Below, piece by piece: positions 47,701-56,900 of a DNA stretch of 64,000 nt. This DNA comes from Glandiceps talaboti (Eukaryota > Hemichordata > Enteropneusta > Spengelidae). The DNA lies in the NCBI RefSeq assembly GCF_964340395.1, contig NC_135557.1, forward strand, positions 1,031,646-1,095,645, in the 5' to 3' direction. A model generated the notes under the pieces. It was given only the letters and a program-made list of their open reading frames with translations, was not told the DNA's origin and did no database searches. Numbering within the stretch: the stretch's first letter is position 1; each line of letters opens with the position of its first letter. Made by a program: the position numbers and the translations under genes.

Positions 47701-50700
47701 TGATAATAAATTAGAATGTCTTTATTACTATGATAATAAATTAGAATGTCTTTACTACTATGATAATAAATTAGAATGTCTTTATTACTATGATAATAAA
47801 TTAGAATGTCTTTATTACTATGATAATAAATTAGAATGTCTTTACTACTATGATAATAAATTAGAATGTCTTTACTACTATGATAATAAATTAGAATGTC
47901 TTTATTACTATGATAATAAATTAGAATGTCTTTACTACCATGATAATAAATTAGAATGTCTTTACTACTATGATTATAAATTAGAATGTCTTTATTACTA
48001 TGATAATAAATTAGAATGTCTTTACTACCATGATAATAAATTAGAATGTCTTTATTACTATGATAATAAACTAGAATGTCTTTACTACCATGATAATAAA
48101 TTAGAATGTCTTTACTACTATGATAATAAATTAGAATGTCTTTATTACTATGATAATAAACTAGAATGTCTTTACTACTATGATAATAAATTAGAATGTC
48201 TTTACTAATATGATAATAAATTAGAATGTCTTTATTACTATGATAATAAACTAGAATGTCTTTACTACTATGATAATAAATTAGAATGTCTTTATTACTA
48301 TGATAATAAACTAGAATGTCTTTACTACTATGATTATAAATTAGAATGTCTTTATTACTATGATAATAAAGTAGAATGTCTTTACTACTATGATTATAAA
48401 TTAGAATGTCTTTACTAATATGATAATAAATTAGAATGTCTTTATTACCATGATAATAAATTAGAATGTCTTTACTACTATGATAATAAATTAGAATGTC
48501 TTTACTACTATGATAATAAATTAGAATGTCTTTACTACTTTGATAATAAATTAGAATGTCTTTACTACTATGATTATAAATTAGAATGTCTTTATTACTA
48601 TGATAATAAATTAGAATGTCTTTATTACTATGATAATAAATTAGAATGTCTTTACTACTATGATAATAAATTAGAATGTCTTTACTACTATGATAATAAA
48701 TTAGAATGTATTTACTACTATGATAATAAATTAGAATGTCTTTACTACTATGATAATAAATTAGAATGTCTTTATTACTATGATTATAAATTAGAATGTC
48801 TTTACTACTATGATAATAAATTAGAATGTCTTTATTACCATGATAATAAATTAGAATGTATTTACTACTATGATAATAAATTAGAATGTATTTACTACTA
48901 TGATAATAAATTAGAATGTCTTTATTACTATGATTATAAATTAGAATGTCTTTATTACTATGATAATAAATTAGAATGTCTTTACTACTATGATAATAAA
49001 TTAGAATGTCTTATTACTATGATTATAAATTAGAATGTCTTTACTACTATGATAATAAATTAGAATGTCTTTACTACTATGATTATAAATTAGAATGTCT
49101 TTATTACTATGATAATAAATTAGAATGTCTTATTACTATGATTATAAATTAGAATGTCTTTATTACTATGATAATAAATTAGAATGTATTTACTACTATG
49201 ATAATAAATTAGAATGTCTTTACTACTATGATAATAAATTAGAATGTCTTTATTACTATGATAATAAATTAGAATGTCTTTACTACTATGATAATAAATT
49301 AGAATGTCTTTACTACTATGATAATAAATTAGAATGTATTTACTACTATGATAATAAATTAGAATGTCTTTATTACTATGATAATAAATTAGAATGTCTT
49401 TACTACTATGATAATAAATTAGAATGTCTTTACTACTATGATAATAAATTAGAATGTCTTTACTACTATGATAATAAATTAGAATGTCTTTATTACCATG
49501 ATAATAAATTAGAATGTCTTTACTACTATGATAATAAATTAGAATGTCTTTATTACCATGATAATAAATTAGAATGTCTTTACTACTATGATAATAAATT
49601 AGAATATCTTTATTACTATGATAATAAATTAGAATGTCTTTACTACTATGATAATAAATTAGAATGTCTTTATTACTATGATAATAAATTAGAATGTCTT
49701 TACTACCATGATAATAAATTAGAATGTTTTTATTACTATGATAATAAATTAGAATGTCTTTATTACTATGATAATAAATTAGAATGTCTTTACTACTATG
49801 ATAATAAATTAGAATATCTTTATTACTATGATAATAAATTAGAATGTCTTTACTACTATGATAATAAATTAGAATGTCTTTACTACTATGGTAATAAATT
49901 AGAATGTCTTTATGACTATGATTATAAATTAGAATGTCTTTACTACTATGATAATAAATTAGAATGTCTTTATTACTATGATAATAAATTAGAATGTATT
50001 TACTACTATGATAATAAATTAGAATGTCTTTATGACTATGATTATAAATTAGAATGTTTTTACTACTATGATAATAAATTAGAATGTTTTTACTACTATG
50101 ATAATAAATTAGAATGTCTTTACTACTATGATTATGAATTAGAATGTCTTTACTACTATGATAATAAATTAGAATGTCTTTATTACTATGATTATAAATT
50201 AGAATGTCTTTATTACTATGATAATAAATTAGAATGTCTTTACTACTATGATAATAAATTAGAATGTATTTACTTCTATGATAATAAATTAGAATGTCTT
50301 TATTACTATGATAATAAATTAGAATGTCTTTACTACTATGATAATAAATTAGAATGTATTTACTACTATGATAATAAATTAGAATGTCTTTACTACTATG
50401 ATAATAAATTAGAATGTCTTTACTACTATGATAATAAATTAGAATGTCTTTACTACTATGATAATAAATTAGAATGTCTTTACTACTATGATAATAAATT
50501 AGAATGTCTTTATTACTATGATAATAAATTAGAATGTCTTTACTACCATGATAATAAATTAGAAAGTCTTTACTACTATGATAATAAATTAGAATGTCTT
50601 TACTACCATGATAATAAATTAGAATGTCTTTACTACTATGATAATAAATTAGAAAGTCTTTACTACTATGATAATAAATTAGAATGTCTTTATTACTATG

Positions 50701-53700
50701 ATTATCAATTAGAATGTCTTTATTACTATGATAATAAATTAGAATGTCTTTACTACCATGATAATAAATTAGAATGTCTTTACTACTTTGATAATAAATT
50801 AGAATGTCTTTATTACTATGATAATAAATTAGAATGTCTTTATTACTATGATAATAAATTAGAATGTCTTTACTACTATGATAATAAATTAGAATGTCTT
50901 TATTACTTTGATAATAAATTAGAATGTCTTTATTACCATGATAATAAATTAGAATGTCTTTACTACTTTGATAATAAATTAGAATGTCTTTATTACCATG
51001 ATAATAAATTAGAATGTCTTTACTACTATGATAATAAATTAGAATGTCTTTACTACTATGATAATAAATTAGAATGTCTTTACTACTATGATAATAAATT
51101 AGAATGTCTTTATTACTATGATAATAAATTAGAATGTCTTTACTACTATGATAATAAATTAGAATGTCTTTACTACTATGATAATAAATTAGAATGTCTT
51201 TATTACTATGATAATAAATTAGAATGTCTTTACTACTATGATAATAAATTAGAATGTCTTTACTACTATGATAATAAATTAGAATGTCTTTATTACCATG
51301 ATAATAAATTAGAATGTCTTTACTACTATGATAATAAATTAGAATGTCTTTATTACCATGATAATAAATTAGAATGTCTTTACTACTATGATAATAAATT
51401 AGAATGTCTTTATTACCATGATAATAAATTAGAATGTCTTTACTACTATGATAATAAATTAGAATGTCTTTACTACTATGATAATAAATTAGAATGTCTT
51501 TATTACCATGATAATAAATTAGAATGTCTTTACTACTATGATAATAAATTAGAATGTCTTTACTACCATGATAATAAATTAGAATGTCTTTATTACTATG
51601 ATAATAAATTAGAATGTCTTTACTACTATGATAATAAATTAGAATGTTTTTACTACCATGATAATAAATTAGAATGTCTTTACTACTATGATAATAAATT
51701 AGAATGTCTTTATTACTATGATAATAAATTAGAATGTCTTTACTACTATGATAATAAATTAGAATGTCTTTATTACTATGATTATAAATTAGAATGTCTT
51801 TACTACCATGATAATAAATTAGAATGTCTTTACTACCATGATTATAAATTAGAATGTCTTTATTACTATGATAATATATTAGAATGTCTTTATTACCATG
51901 ATAATATATTAGAATGTCTTTATTACCATGATAATAAATTAGAATGTCTTTATTACCATGATAATAAATTAGAATGTCTTTACTACTATGATAATAAATT
52001 AGAATGTCTTTATTACTATGATAATAAATTAGAATGTCTTTACTACCATGATAATAAATTAGAATGTCTTTACTACTATGATAATAAATTAGAATGTATT
52101 TACTACTATGATAATAAATTAGAATGTCTTTACTACCATGATAATAAATTAGAATGTCTTTATTACTATGATAATAAATTAGAATGTCTTTACTACTTTG
52201 ATAATAAATTAGAATGTCTTTATTACTATGATAATAAATTAGAATGTTTTTATTACTATGATAATAAATTAGAATGTCTTTATTATTATGATAATAAATT
52301 AGAATGTCTTTACTACTATGATAATAAATTAGAATGTCTTTACTACTATGATAATAAATTAGAAAGTCTTTACTACTATGATAATAAATTAGAATGTCTT
52401 TACTACCATGATAATAAATTAGAATGTCTTTATTACTATGATAATAAATTAGAATGTCTTTACTACCATGATAATAAATTAGAATGTCTTTATTACTATG
52501 ATAATAAATTAGAATGTCTTTACTTCTATGATAATAAATTAGAATGTCTTTACTACCATGATAATAAATTAGAATGTCTTTATTACTATGATAATAAATT
52601 AGAATGTTTTTATTACTATGATAATAAATTAAAATGTCTTTATTACTATGATAATAAATTAGAATGTCTTTACTACTTTGATAATAAATTAGAATGTCTT
52701 TATTACTATGATAATAAATTAGAATGTTTTTATTACTATGATAATAAATTAGAATGTCTTTATTATTATGATAATAAATTAGAATGTCTTTACTACTATG
52801 ATAATAAATTAGAATGTATTTACTACTATGATAATAAATTAGAATGTCTTTATTACTATGATAATAAATTAGAATGTCTTTACTACTATGATAATAAATT
52901 AGAATGTCTTTACTACTATAATAAATTAGAATGTATTTACTACTATGATAATAAATTAGAATGTCTTTATTACTATGATGATCAATTAGAATGTCTTTAC
53001 TACCATGATAATAAATTAGAATGTCTTTACTACTATGATAATAAATTAGAATGTCTTTACTACTATGATAATAAATTAGAATGTCTTTACTACTATGATA
53101 ATAAATTAGAATGTCTTTACTACTATGATAATAAATTAGAATGTCTTTATTACTATGATAATAAATTAGAATGTCTTTACTACTATGATAATAAATTAGA
53201 ATGTCTTTATTACTATGATAATAAATTAGAATGTCTTTACTACTATGATAATAAATTAGAATGTCTTTATTACTATGATAATAAATTAGAATGTCTTTAC
53301 TACCATGATAATAAATTAGAATGTCTTTACTACTTTGATAATAAATTAGAATGTCTTTACTACTATGATAATAAATTAGAATGTCTTTACTACTATGATA
53401 ATAAATTAGAATGTCTTTATTACTATGATAATAAATTAGAATGTCTTTACTACTATGATAATAAATTAGAATGTCTTTACTACTATGATAATAAATTAGA
53501 ATGTCTTTACTACCATGATAATAAATTAGAATGTCTTTATTACCATGATAATAAATTAGAATGTCTTTACTACTATGATAATAAATTAGAAAGTCTTTAC
53601 TACTATGATAATAAATTAGAATGTCTTTGGTAGAACCTAACTGGTGGTCTAAATGGTGGACTTCACATCACAGATGTAACCAATGCAAGTAGGACTATGC

Positions 53701-53743
53701 TGATGAACATTCACTCTTTACAGTGGGATGAAAAACTCTGCAA
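26672..53743 (+). CDS. GK: Glycerol kinase, 5' five exons (partial gene)
   Basis: GK phosphorylates glycerol with ATP to sn-glycerol 3-phosphate and belongs to the FGGY carbohydrate kinase family. Exons 26672-26743, 28962-29035, 42028-42212, 43822-44039 and 53634-53743 join without a frame break (phases 0, 2, 1, 0) into 659 nt, or 219 codons plus 2 nt. This is about the first 40% of a roughly 520-560-residue enzyme, most of the N-terminal FGGY domain. Visible landmarks are [12 protein letters not shown] (residues 13-23, phosphate loop), [10 protein letters not shown] (90-99; R92 and E93 match the glycerol-binding Arg-Glu pair), [10 protein letters not shown] (146-155; Y147 matches the glycerol-binding Tyr), GTVDSWLLW (175-183) and [10 protein letters not shown] (196-205). 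Every donor is GTAAGT or GTATGT and every acceptor is AG. No inactivating change is seen in these exons. The C-terminal half lies beyond the window. Confidence 0.95.
26744..27459 (+). other. GK intron 1, single-copy first part
   Basis: Intronic, with a (CA)n run at about 27083-27101. The 80-codon open frame at 26929-27171 crosses it and shows no domain. Nothing else is recognised. Confidence 0.6.
27460..28342. mobile_element. 883-bp TIR element in GK intron 1
   Basis: The left end (27460-27483, TACACTCACTGTCGCAG then TTTTCGG) and right end (28319-28342) are inverted repeats with 23 of 24 bases matching. No transposase frame is evident; the 70-codon minus frame at 27757-27969 has no recognised motif. 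The target-site duplication is unclear. Probably a non-autonomous DNA transposon. Confidence 0.55.
28378..28738. repeat. 29-bp minisatellite in GK intron 1
   Basis: About 12 tandem copies of a 29-bp unit (AGTTAACATTGGTTATATTG then ACATCATTC). All but one are identical; the exception has CTTGG at about 28501. The homogeneity implies very recent expansion or active homogenisation. Confidence 0.95.
28962..29035 (+). CDS. GK: GK exon 2
   Basis: A 74-nt exon between acceptor TTCTTGTCCAG and donor GG|GTAAGT. It encodes residues 25-48 ([20 protein letters not shown] then FPKE) and the first two bases of Gly49. Phase 2 out. The KFPKEGWVE junction with exon 3 is the conserved GK motif F-P-x-x-G-W-V-E. 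Confidence 0.95.
29036..29994 (+). other. GK intron 2, first part, with short repeats
   Basis: It contains 25-30-bp duplications built on ACATGTACACTAAGTTATC (about 29368-29580), a (GTT)n microsatellite of about 14 units (29679-29722) and a G-run at about 29871. No exon is recognised. Confidence 0.6.
29995..31520. repeat. 27-bp minisatellite in GK intron 2
   Basis: About 55 copies of GTGTGTTACTAGCCTCCACC plus CATCATT. The left 400 bp (29995-30400) is much more diverged (GCCGCCA, GCTACCACG variants, unit-length changes) and the right 1.1 kb is homogeneous. The gradient suggests that recent expansion happened at the right side. Because 27 is a multiple of three, several frames stay open for 150-190 codons; these are not genes. 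Confidence 0.95.
31521..31969 (+). other. GK intron 2 spacer
   Basis: Single-copy DNA. At about 31840-31900 a segment with a G-run and GGGCCAATAAAAAGTCACTG resembles, in reverse orientation, the stretch at about 3880-3925 in the foldback element, so a dispersed repeat fragment is present. No gene. Confidence 0.45.
31970..32985 (-). mobile_element. 5'-truncated CR1/L2-like LINE, frameshifted
   Basis: The minus frame from about 32985 to 32220 encodes the C-terminal part of a non-LTR reverse transcriptase. It includes [65 protein letters not shown] and [17 protein letters not shown]. The catalytic palm (YxDD) is absent, as expected for a 5'-truncated copy. One extra T at about 32223 shifts the frame; the expected ending [11 protein letters not shown] continues in the next frame. 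The 3' tail ends in an (AAT)n-rich tract (31978-32020 on the + strand), a typical CR1/L2 feature. The copy is dead and lies antisense in GK intron 2. Confidence 0.85.
33095..33390. repeat. Dispersed repeat, relative of 3290-3860
   Basis: Reverse-complement similarity to the ~245-bp family: CATCTTGACAGT, TTTCAGACAATAATTTCC, ACATGTAAAAAGCAACTAT. It ends where the 52-bp array begins. Confidence 0.6.
33391..33812. repeat. 52-bp minisatellite, left part
   Basis: Eight near-identical units of TATATAAAACCAAGGTGTAT, TATCAAGGTACATGTATGGC and CTAAGCCACCTT. The array resumes at 36160 after a 2.3-kb insertion. Confidence 0.95.
33813..36141. mobile_element. 2.3-kb insertion with TAGCTCCGCTG ends
   Basis: The left end TAGCTCCGCTG and right end CAGCGGAGCTA are an 11-bp inverted pair. 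They bracket 2329 bp that split the 52-bp minisatellite. The left interior (ACTCCGGAAGTGACAGTCGG, TGATATTTGGTGTGCATG-like text) appears twice in degraded form (about 33920-34020 and 34075-34150). No transposase is recognised. It contains another nested element at 35109-35664. No clear target-site duplication was found. Confidence 0.55.
35109..35664. mobile_element. Nested TIR element
   Basis: Ends pair over roughly 100 bp with gaps: ATGTATTAATCGCCA against TGGCGATTAATGCAT, and inner blocks AGCCATACGTTACAGTGGTAAC-type sequence (about 35181-35200 and 35577-35597) against their complement. The interior, with a short frame at 35337-35552, has no recognised domain. Confidence 0.6.
36160..36335. 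repeat. 52-bp minisatellite, right part
   Basis: Three units matching 33391-33812, the last one broken by an extra ACATGCATGT and a deletion. Confidence 0.9.
36663..37590. mobile_element. TAGTCCCCGC element copy 1, 151-bp repeats
   Basis: It starts TAGTCCCCGCGGGACGAAGT with a GTCCGTCTGTCCGTCC leader and contains four units of 151 bp (CAATATGG at 36830, 36981, 37132, 37283; core GGCAGCCATTTTGTTTG). It ends in a tail with ATAGCGGGGAGTATGTCATT. A second copy with six units lies at 38167-39465. Short open frames of 60-110 codons here are repeat-derived. Probably a non-autonomous element with internal tandem repeats. Confidence 0.6.
37642..38060. repeat. 51-bp minisatellite
   Basis: Eight almost identical 51-bp units (CTTGTATTTCCTACCAACTT, ACACAGTATGCCATTCACTC, CAAACTATAGT). 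The only variation is T/C in ATAGT/ATAGC. Being a multiple of three, it keeps two frames open for 140-160 codons. Not a gene. Confidence 0.95.
38167..39465. mobile_element. TAGTCCCCGC element copy 2, 151-bp repeats
   Basis: Same leader (TAGTCCCCGCCAGACGAAGT) and same tail (ATAGCGGGGACTATGTCATT) as 36663-37590, with six 151-bp units between. TAGTCCCCGC and GCGGGGACTA are complementary, so the element may have 10-bp inverted ends. TGTCATTCTCAATGA following both copies may be part of the element. Confidence 0.6.
39466..40349 (+). other. GK intron 2 spacer
   Basis: Single-copy DNA. A 143-codon minus frame (39615-40046) has no recognised motif. AATAAA at about 40096 on the + strand follows non-coding sequence. 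No gene supported. Confidence 0.45.
40350..40655. repeat. 62-bp minisatellite
   Basis: Five copies of GTTTTTAGCTCCTTGAAGGG, CTATTGCAATGGGCTCTGTC, TGTCCATCTGTCTGTCAGTA. The first is 4 bp short. The leader style (TAGCTCC ... CTGTCTGTCC) resembles the TAGTCCCC elements, so this may be the amplified head of a related element whose diverged body follows to about 41870. Confidence 0.85.
40879..41366. mobile_element. MITE copy 3, MULE-like, with nested element
   Basis: Ends TAGTCTATCTGCTAGAC and GTCTAGCAGCAAGACTA; flanked by the 9-bp duplication ACCTTTGAC at 40870-40878 and 41367-41375. At 488 bp it is three times the length of copies 1 and 2, because a second element (40961-41304, perfect 16-bp inverted ends GTCTAGCAAATGTCAT) sits inside. 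The surroundings are diverged ~200-bp repeats (ATATCAGATGTGAGCT at about 40840 and 41435). Confidence 0.8.
41376..42027 (+). other. GK intron 2, last part
   Basis: Diverged repeats containing GGCAGCCATATTTGTAGT (about 41546, 41783), related to 40739-40870, and a G-run at about 41875. Ends at the exon 3 acceptor TATGATACAG. Confidence 0.5.
42028..42212 (+). CDS. GK: GK exon 3
   Basis: A 185-nt exon, phase 2 in, phase 1 out. It encodes residues 49-110: [19 protein letters not shown], then [18 protein letters not shown] and [11 protein letters not shown]. It contains the glycerol-contacting R92-E93 pair. The last 14 bases with the donor (TACAATGCCATTG|GTAAGT) are the apparent seed of the intron 3 array. 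Confidence 0.96.
42213..43730. repeat. 24-bp array reiterating the exon 3 donor
   Basis: About 60 copies of TACAATACCATTGGTAAGTA plus ATTA. Each unit matches the last exon 3 bases and the GTAAGT donor, with GCC changed to ACC. Common variants are CATTTGTAAGT, CATTGGTAGGT, CATGTGTAAGT and shortened units lacking about 9 bp. It fills about 1.5 kb of the 1.6-kb intron. In the exon 3 frame, retention meets TAA within three codons (GGT AAG TAA). Open frames on both strands are repeat artefacts. Confidence 0.97.
43822..44039 (+). CDS. GK: GK exon 4
   Basis: A 218-nt exon, phase 1 in, phase 0 out, acceptor TTGTATTTGTAG, donor GTATGT at 44040. It encodes residues 111-183: [40 protein letters not shown] and [13 protein letters not shown]147 is the expected glycerol-binding tyrosine. 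The first donor is taken because GK homologues continue directly from SWL-W into the L-T-G-G of exon 5, and because only this copy has GAT (Asp178) with the conserved GTVDSW. Confidence 0.95.
44040..47018. repeat. 39-bp array reiterating the exon 4 end and donor
   Basis: About 77 copies of GTATGTATGTTTGGTACAGT plus GCATTCCTGGCTATTATGG. The unit is the last 12-13 codons of exon 4 and its GTATGT donor. Most copies read CATTCC where exon 4 has GATTCC (Asp to His). Units lacking one base (GCGTTCTGG) or 17-18 bases (CTATTTGGTACAG) shift the frame. All three + frames are nevertheless open for hundreds of codons (382 in the exon 4 frame, 980 in another). Blocks recur at roughly 1.1 kb, showing higher-order duplication. 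Intronic, not a separate gene. Confidence 0.97.
47019..53630. repeat. 30-bp array ending at the exon 5 acceptor
   Basis: About 220 copies of AAATTAGAATGTCTTTACTA plus CTATGATAAT. The final copy is cut as TTAGAATGTCTTTGGTAG, whose AG is the exon 5 acceptor. The array follows directly on the 39-bp array at 47010-47025. One unit near 52915 lacks 3 bp and two near 49010 and 49130 lack 1 bp; otherwise the length is rigid. The 1502-codon frame (49125-53633) is stop-free only because the unit is, and is not a gene. Confidence 0.97.
53634..53743 (+). CDS. GK: GK exon 5
   Basis: A 110-nt exon, phase 0 in, phase 2 out, between acceptor CTTTGGTAG and donor CAA|GTAAGT. It encodes residues 184-219: [19 protein letters not shown] then [17 protein letters not shown]. 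This is the conserved GK segment L-T-G-G ... T-D-x-T-N-A-S-R-T. The next exon is beyond the window. Confidence 0.95.
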
Positions 53744-53905
53744 GTAAGTTTTCATGGCAACATGTTTATTTATTTATTCATTTATTTATTTATGATTGCT
53801 GTCATTGACAAATGACATCAATCACATCTTCTAAATCATTTTTAAAATTCATTTGCAGTCAGCAGCAATTTGGTAGACTAAGGTGATATACACCATTGTT
53901 TAACA
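53744..53905 (+). other. Start of GK intron 5
   Basis: Single-copy intron with a TTTATTTATT run (53765-53792). No feature. Confidence 0.6.
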
Positions 53906-53961
53906 GAATTTGCACAAAGTTTAAAGGTATTTACTGTGCATGTACTGTAATGCTACCCTAC
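53906..53961. repeat. Left 56-bp inverted repeat of intron 5 array
   Basis: All 56 bases are the exact reverse complement of 63577-63632. The outer half (GAATTTGCACAAAGTTTAAA) is also the complement of part of the 59-bp repeat beyond the right arm. The inner half is one inverted unit of the 27-bp array. Confidence 0.95.
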
Positions 53962-56900
53962 ACAGTTTATTACAGTACATACACAGTAGGGTAGGATTAC
54001 AGTACATACACAGTAGGATAGTATTACAGTACATACACAGTAGGGTACTATTACAGTACATACACAGTAGGGTAGTATTACAGTACATACACAGTAGTGT
54101 AGTATTACAGTACATACACAGTAGGGTAGTATTACAGTACATACACAGTAGGGTAGTATTACAGTACATACACAGTAGGGTAGTATTACAGTACATACAC
54201 AGTAGGGTAGTATTATAGTACATACACAGTAGGGTAGTATTACATTACATACACAGTAGGGTAGTATTACAGTACATACACAGTAGGGTAGGATTACAGT
54301 ACATACACAGTAGGGTAGTATTACAGTACATACACAGTAGGGTAGTATTACAGTACATACACAGTAGGGTAGGATTACAGTACATACACAGTAGGGTAGT
54401 ATTACAGTACATACACAGTAGGGTAGTATTACAGTACATACACAGTAGGGTAGTATTACAGTACATACACAGTAGTGTAGTATTACAGTACATACACAGT
54501 AGTGTAGTATTACAGTACATACACAGTAGTGTAGTATTACAGTACATACACAGTAGGGTAGTATTACATTACATACACAGTAGGGTAGTATTATAGTACA
54601 TACACAGTAGGGTAGTATTATAGTACATACACAGTAGGATAGTATTATAGTACATACACAGTAGGGTAGTATTACAGTACATGCACAGTAGGGTAGTATT
54701 ACAGTACATACACAGTAGGGTAGTATTACATTACATACACAGTAGGATAGTATTATAGTACATACACAGTAGGATAGTATTATAGTACATACACAGTAGG
54801 GTAGTATTACAGTACATACACAGTAGGGTAGTATTACAGTACATACACAGTAGGGTAGTATTACAGTACATACACAGTAGGGTAGTATTACAGTACATAC
54901 ACAGTAGGGTAGTATTACAGTACATGCACAGTAGGGTAGTATTACAGTACATACACAGTAGGGTAGTATTACAGTACATACACAGTAGGGTAGTATTATA
55001 GTACATACACAGTAGGGTAGTATTACAGTACATACACAGTAGGGTAGTATTACAGTACATACACAGTAGGGTAGTATTACAGTACATACACAGTAGGGTA
55101 GTATTACAGTACATACACAGTAGGGTAGTATTACAGTACATACACAGTAGGATGGTATTACAGTACATACACAGTAGGATAGTATTACAGTACATACACA
55201 GTAGGGTAGTATTACAGTACATACACAGTAGGATGGCATTACAGTACATACACAGTAGGGTAGTATTACAGTACATGCACAGTAGTGTAGTATTACAGTA
55301 CATACACAGTAGGGTAGTATTACAGTACATACACAGTAGGGTAGTATTACAGTACATACACAGTAGGATAGTATTACAGTACATACAGAGTAGGGTAGTA
55401 TTACAGTACATACACAGTAGGGTAGTATTATAGTACATACACAGTAGGGTAGTATTATAGTACATACACAGTAGGGTAGTATTACAGTACATACACAGTA
55501 GGATAGTATTATAGTACATACACAGTAGGGTAGTATTACAGTACATACACAGTAGGGTAGTATTACAGTACATACACAGTAGGGTAGTATTACAGTACAT
55601 ACACAGTAGGGTAGTATTACATTACATACACAGTAGGATAGTATTATAGTACATGCACAGTAGGGTAGTATTACAGTACATACACAGTAGGATAGTATTA
55701 TAGTACATACACAGTAGGGTAGTATTACATTACATACACAGTAGGATAGTATTACAGTACATACACAGTAGGGTAGTATTACAGTACATACACAGTAGTG
55801 TAGTATTACAGTACATACACAGTAGGGTAGTATTACAGTACATACACAGTAGGGTAGTATTACAGTACATACACAGTAGGGTAGTATTACAGTACATACA
55901 CAGTAGGGTAGTATTACATTACATACACAGTAGGGTAGTATTACAGTACATACACAGTAGGGTAGTATTACAGTACATACACAGTAGGATAGTATTACAG
56001 TACATACACAGTAGGGTAGTATTACATTACATACACAGTAGGGTAGTATTACAGTACATACACAGTAGTGTAGTATTACAGTACATACACAGTAGGGTAG
56101 TATTACAGTACATACACAGTAGGGTAGTATTACAGTACATACACAGTAGTGTAGTATTACAGTACATACACAGTAGGATAGTATTACAGTACATACACAG
56201 TAGGGTAGTATTACAGTACATACACAGTAGTGTAGTATTACAGTACATACACAGTAGGATAGTATTACAGTACATACACAGTAGGATAGTATTACAGTAC
56301 ATACACAGTAGTGTAGTATTACAGTACATACACAGTAGGATAGTATTACAGTACATACACAGTAGGGTAGTATTACAGTACATACACAGTAGGGTAGTAT
56401 TACAGTACATACACAGTAGGATAGTATTACAGTACATACACAGTAGGATAGTATTACAGTACATACACAGTAGTGTAGTATTACAGTACATACACAGTAG
56501 GATAGTATTACAGTACATACACAGTAGGATAGTATTACAGTACATACACAGTAGGGTAGTATTACAGTACATACACAGTAGGATAGTATTACAGTACATA
56601 CACAGTAGTGTAGTATTACAGTACATACACAGTAGGATAGTATTACAGTACATACACAGTAGGGTAGTATTACAGTACATACACAGTAGGGTAGTATTAC
56701 AGTACATACACAGTAGGGTAGTATTACATTACATACACAGTAGGGTAGTATTACAGTACATACACAGTAGGGTAGTATTATAGTACATACACAGTAGGGT
56801 AGTATTACAGTACATACACAGTAGGGTAGTATTACAGTACATACACAGTAGGGTAGTATTACAGTACATACACAGTAGGGTAGTATTATAGTACATACAC

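Noticed and set aside
49125-53633. A 1502-codon + strand open frame ([10 protein letters not shown] repeats)
   Set aside because: Stop-free 30-bp satellite ending at the exon 5 acceptor. Starts and ends inside the array and has no independent coding evidence.
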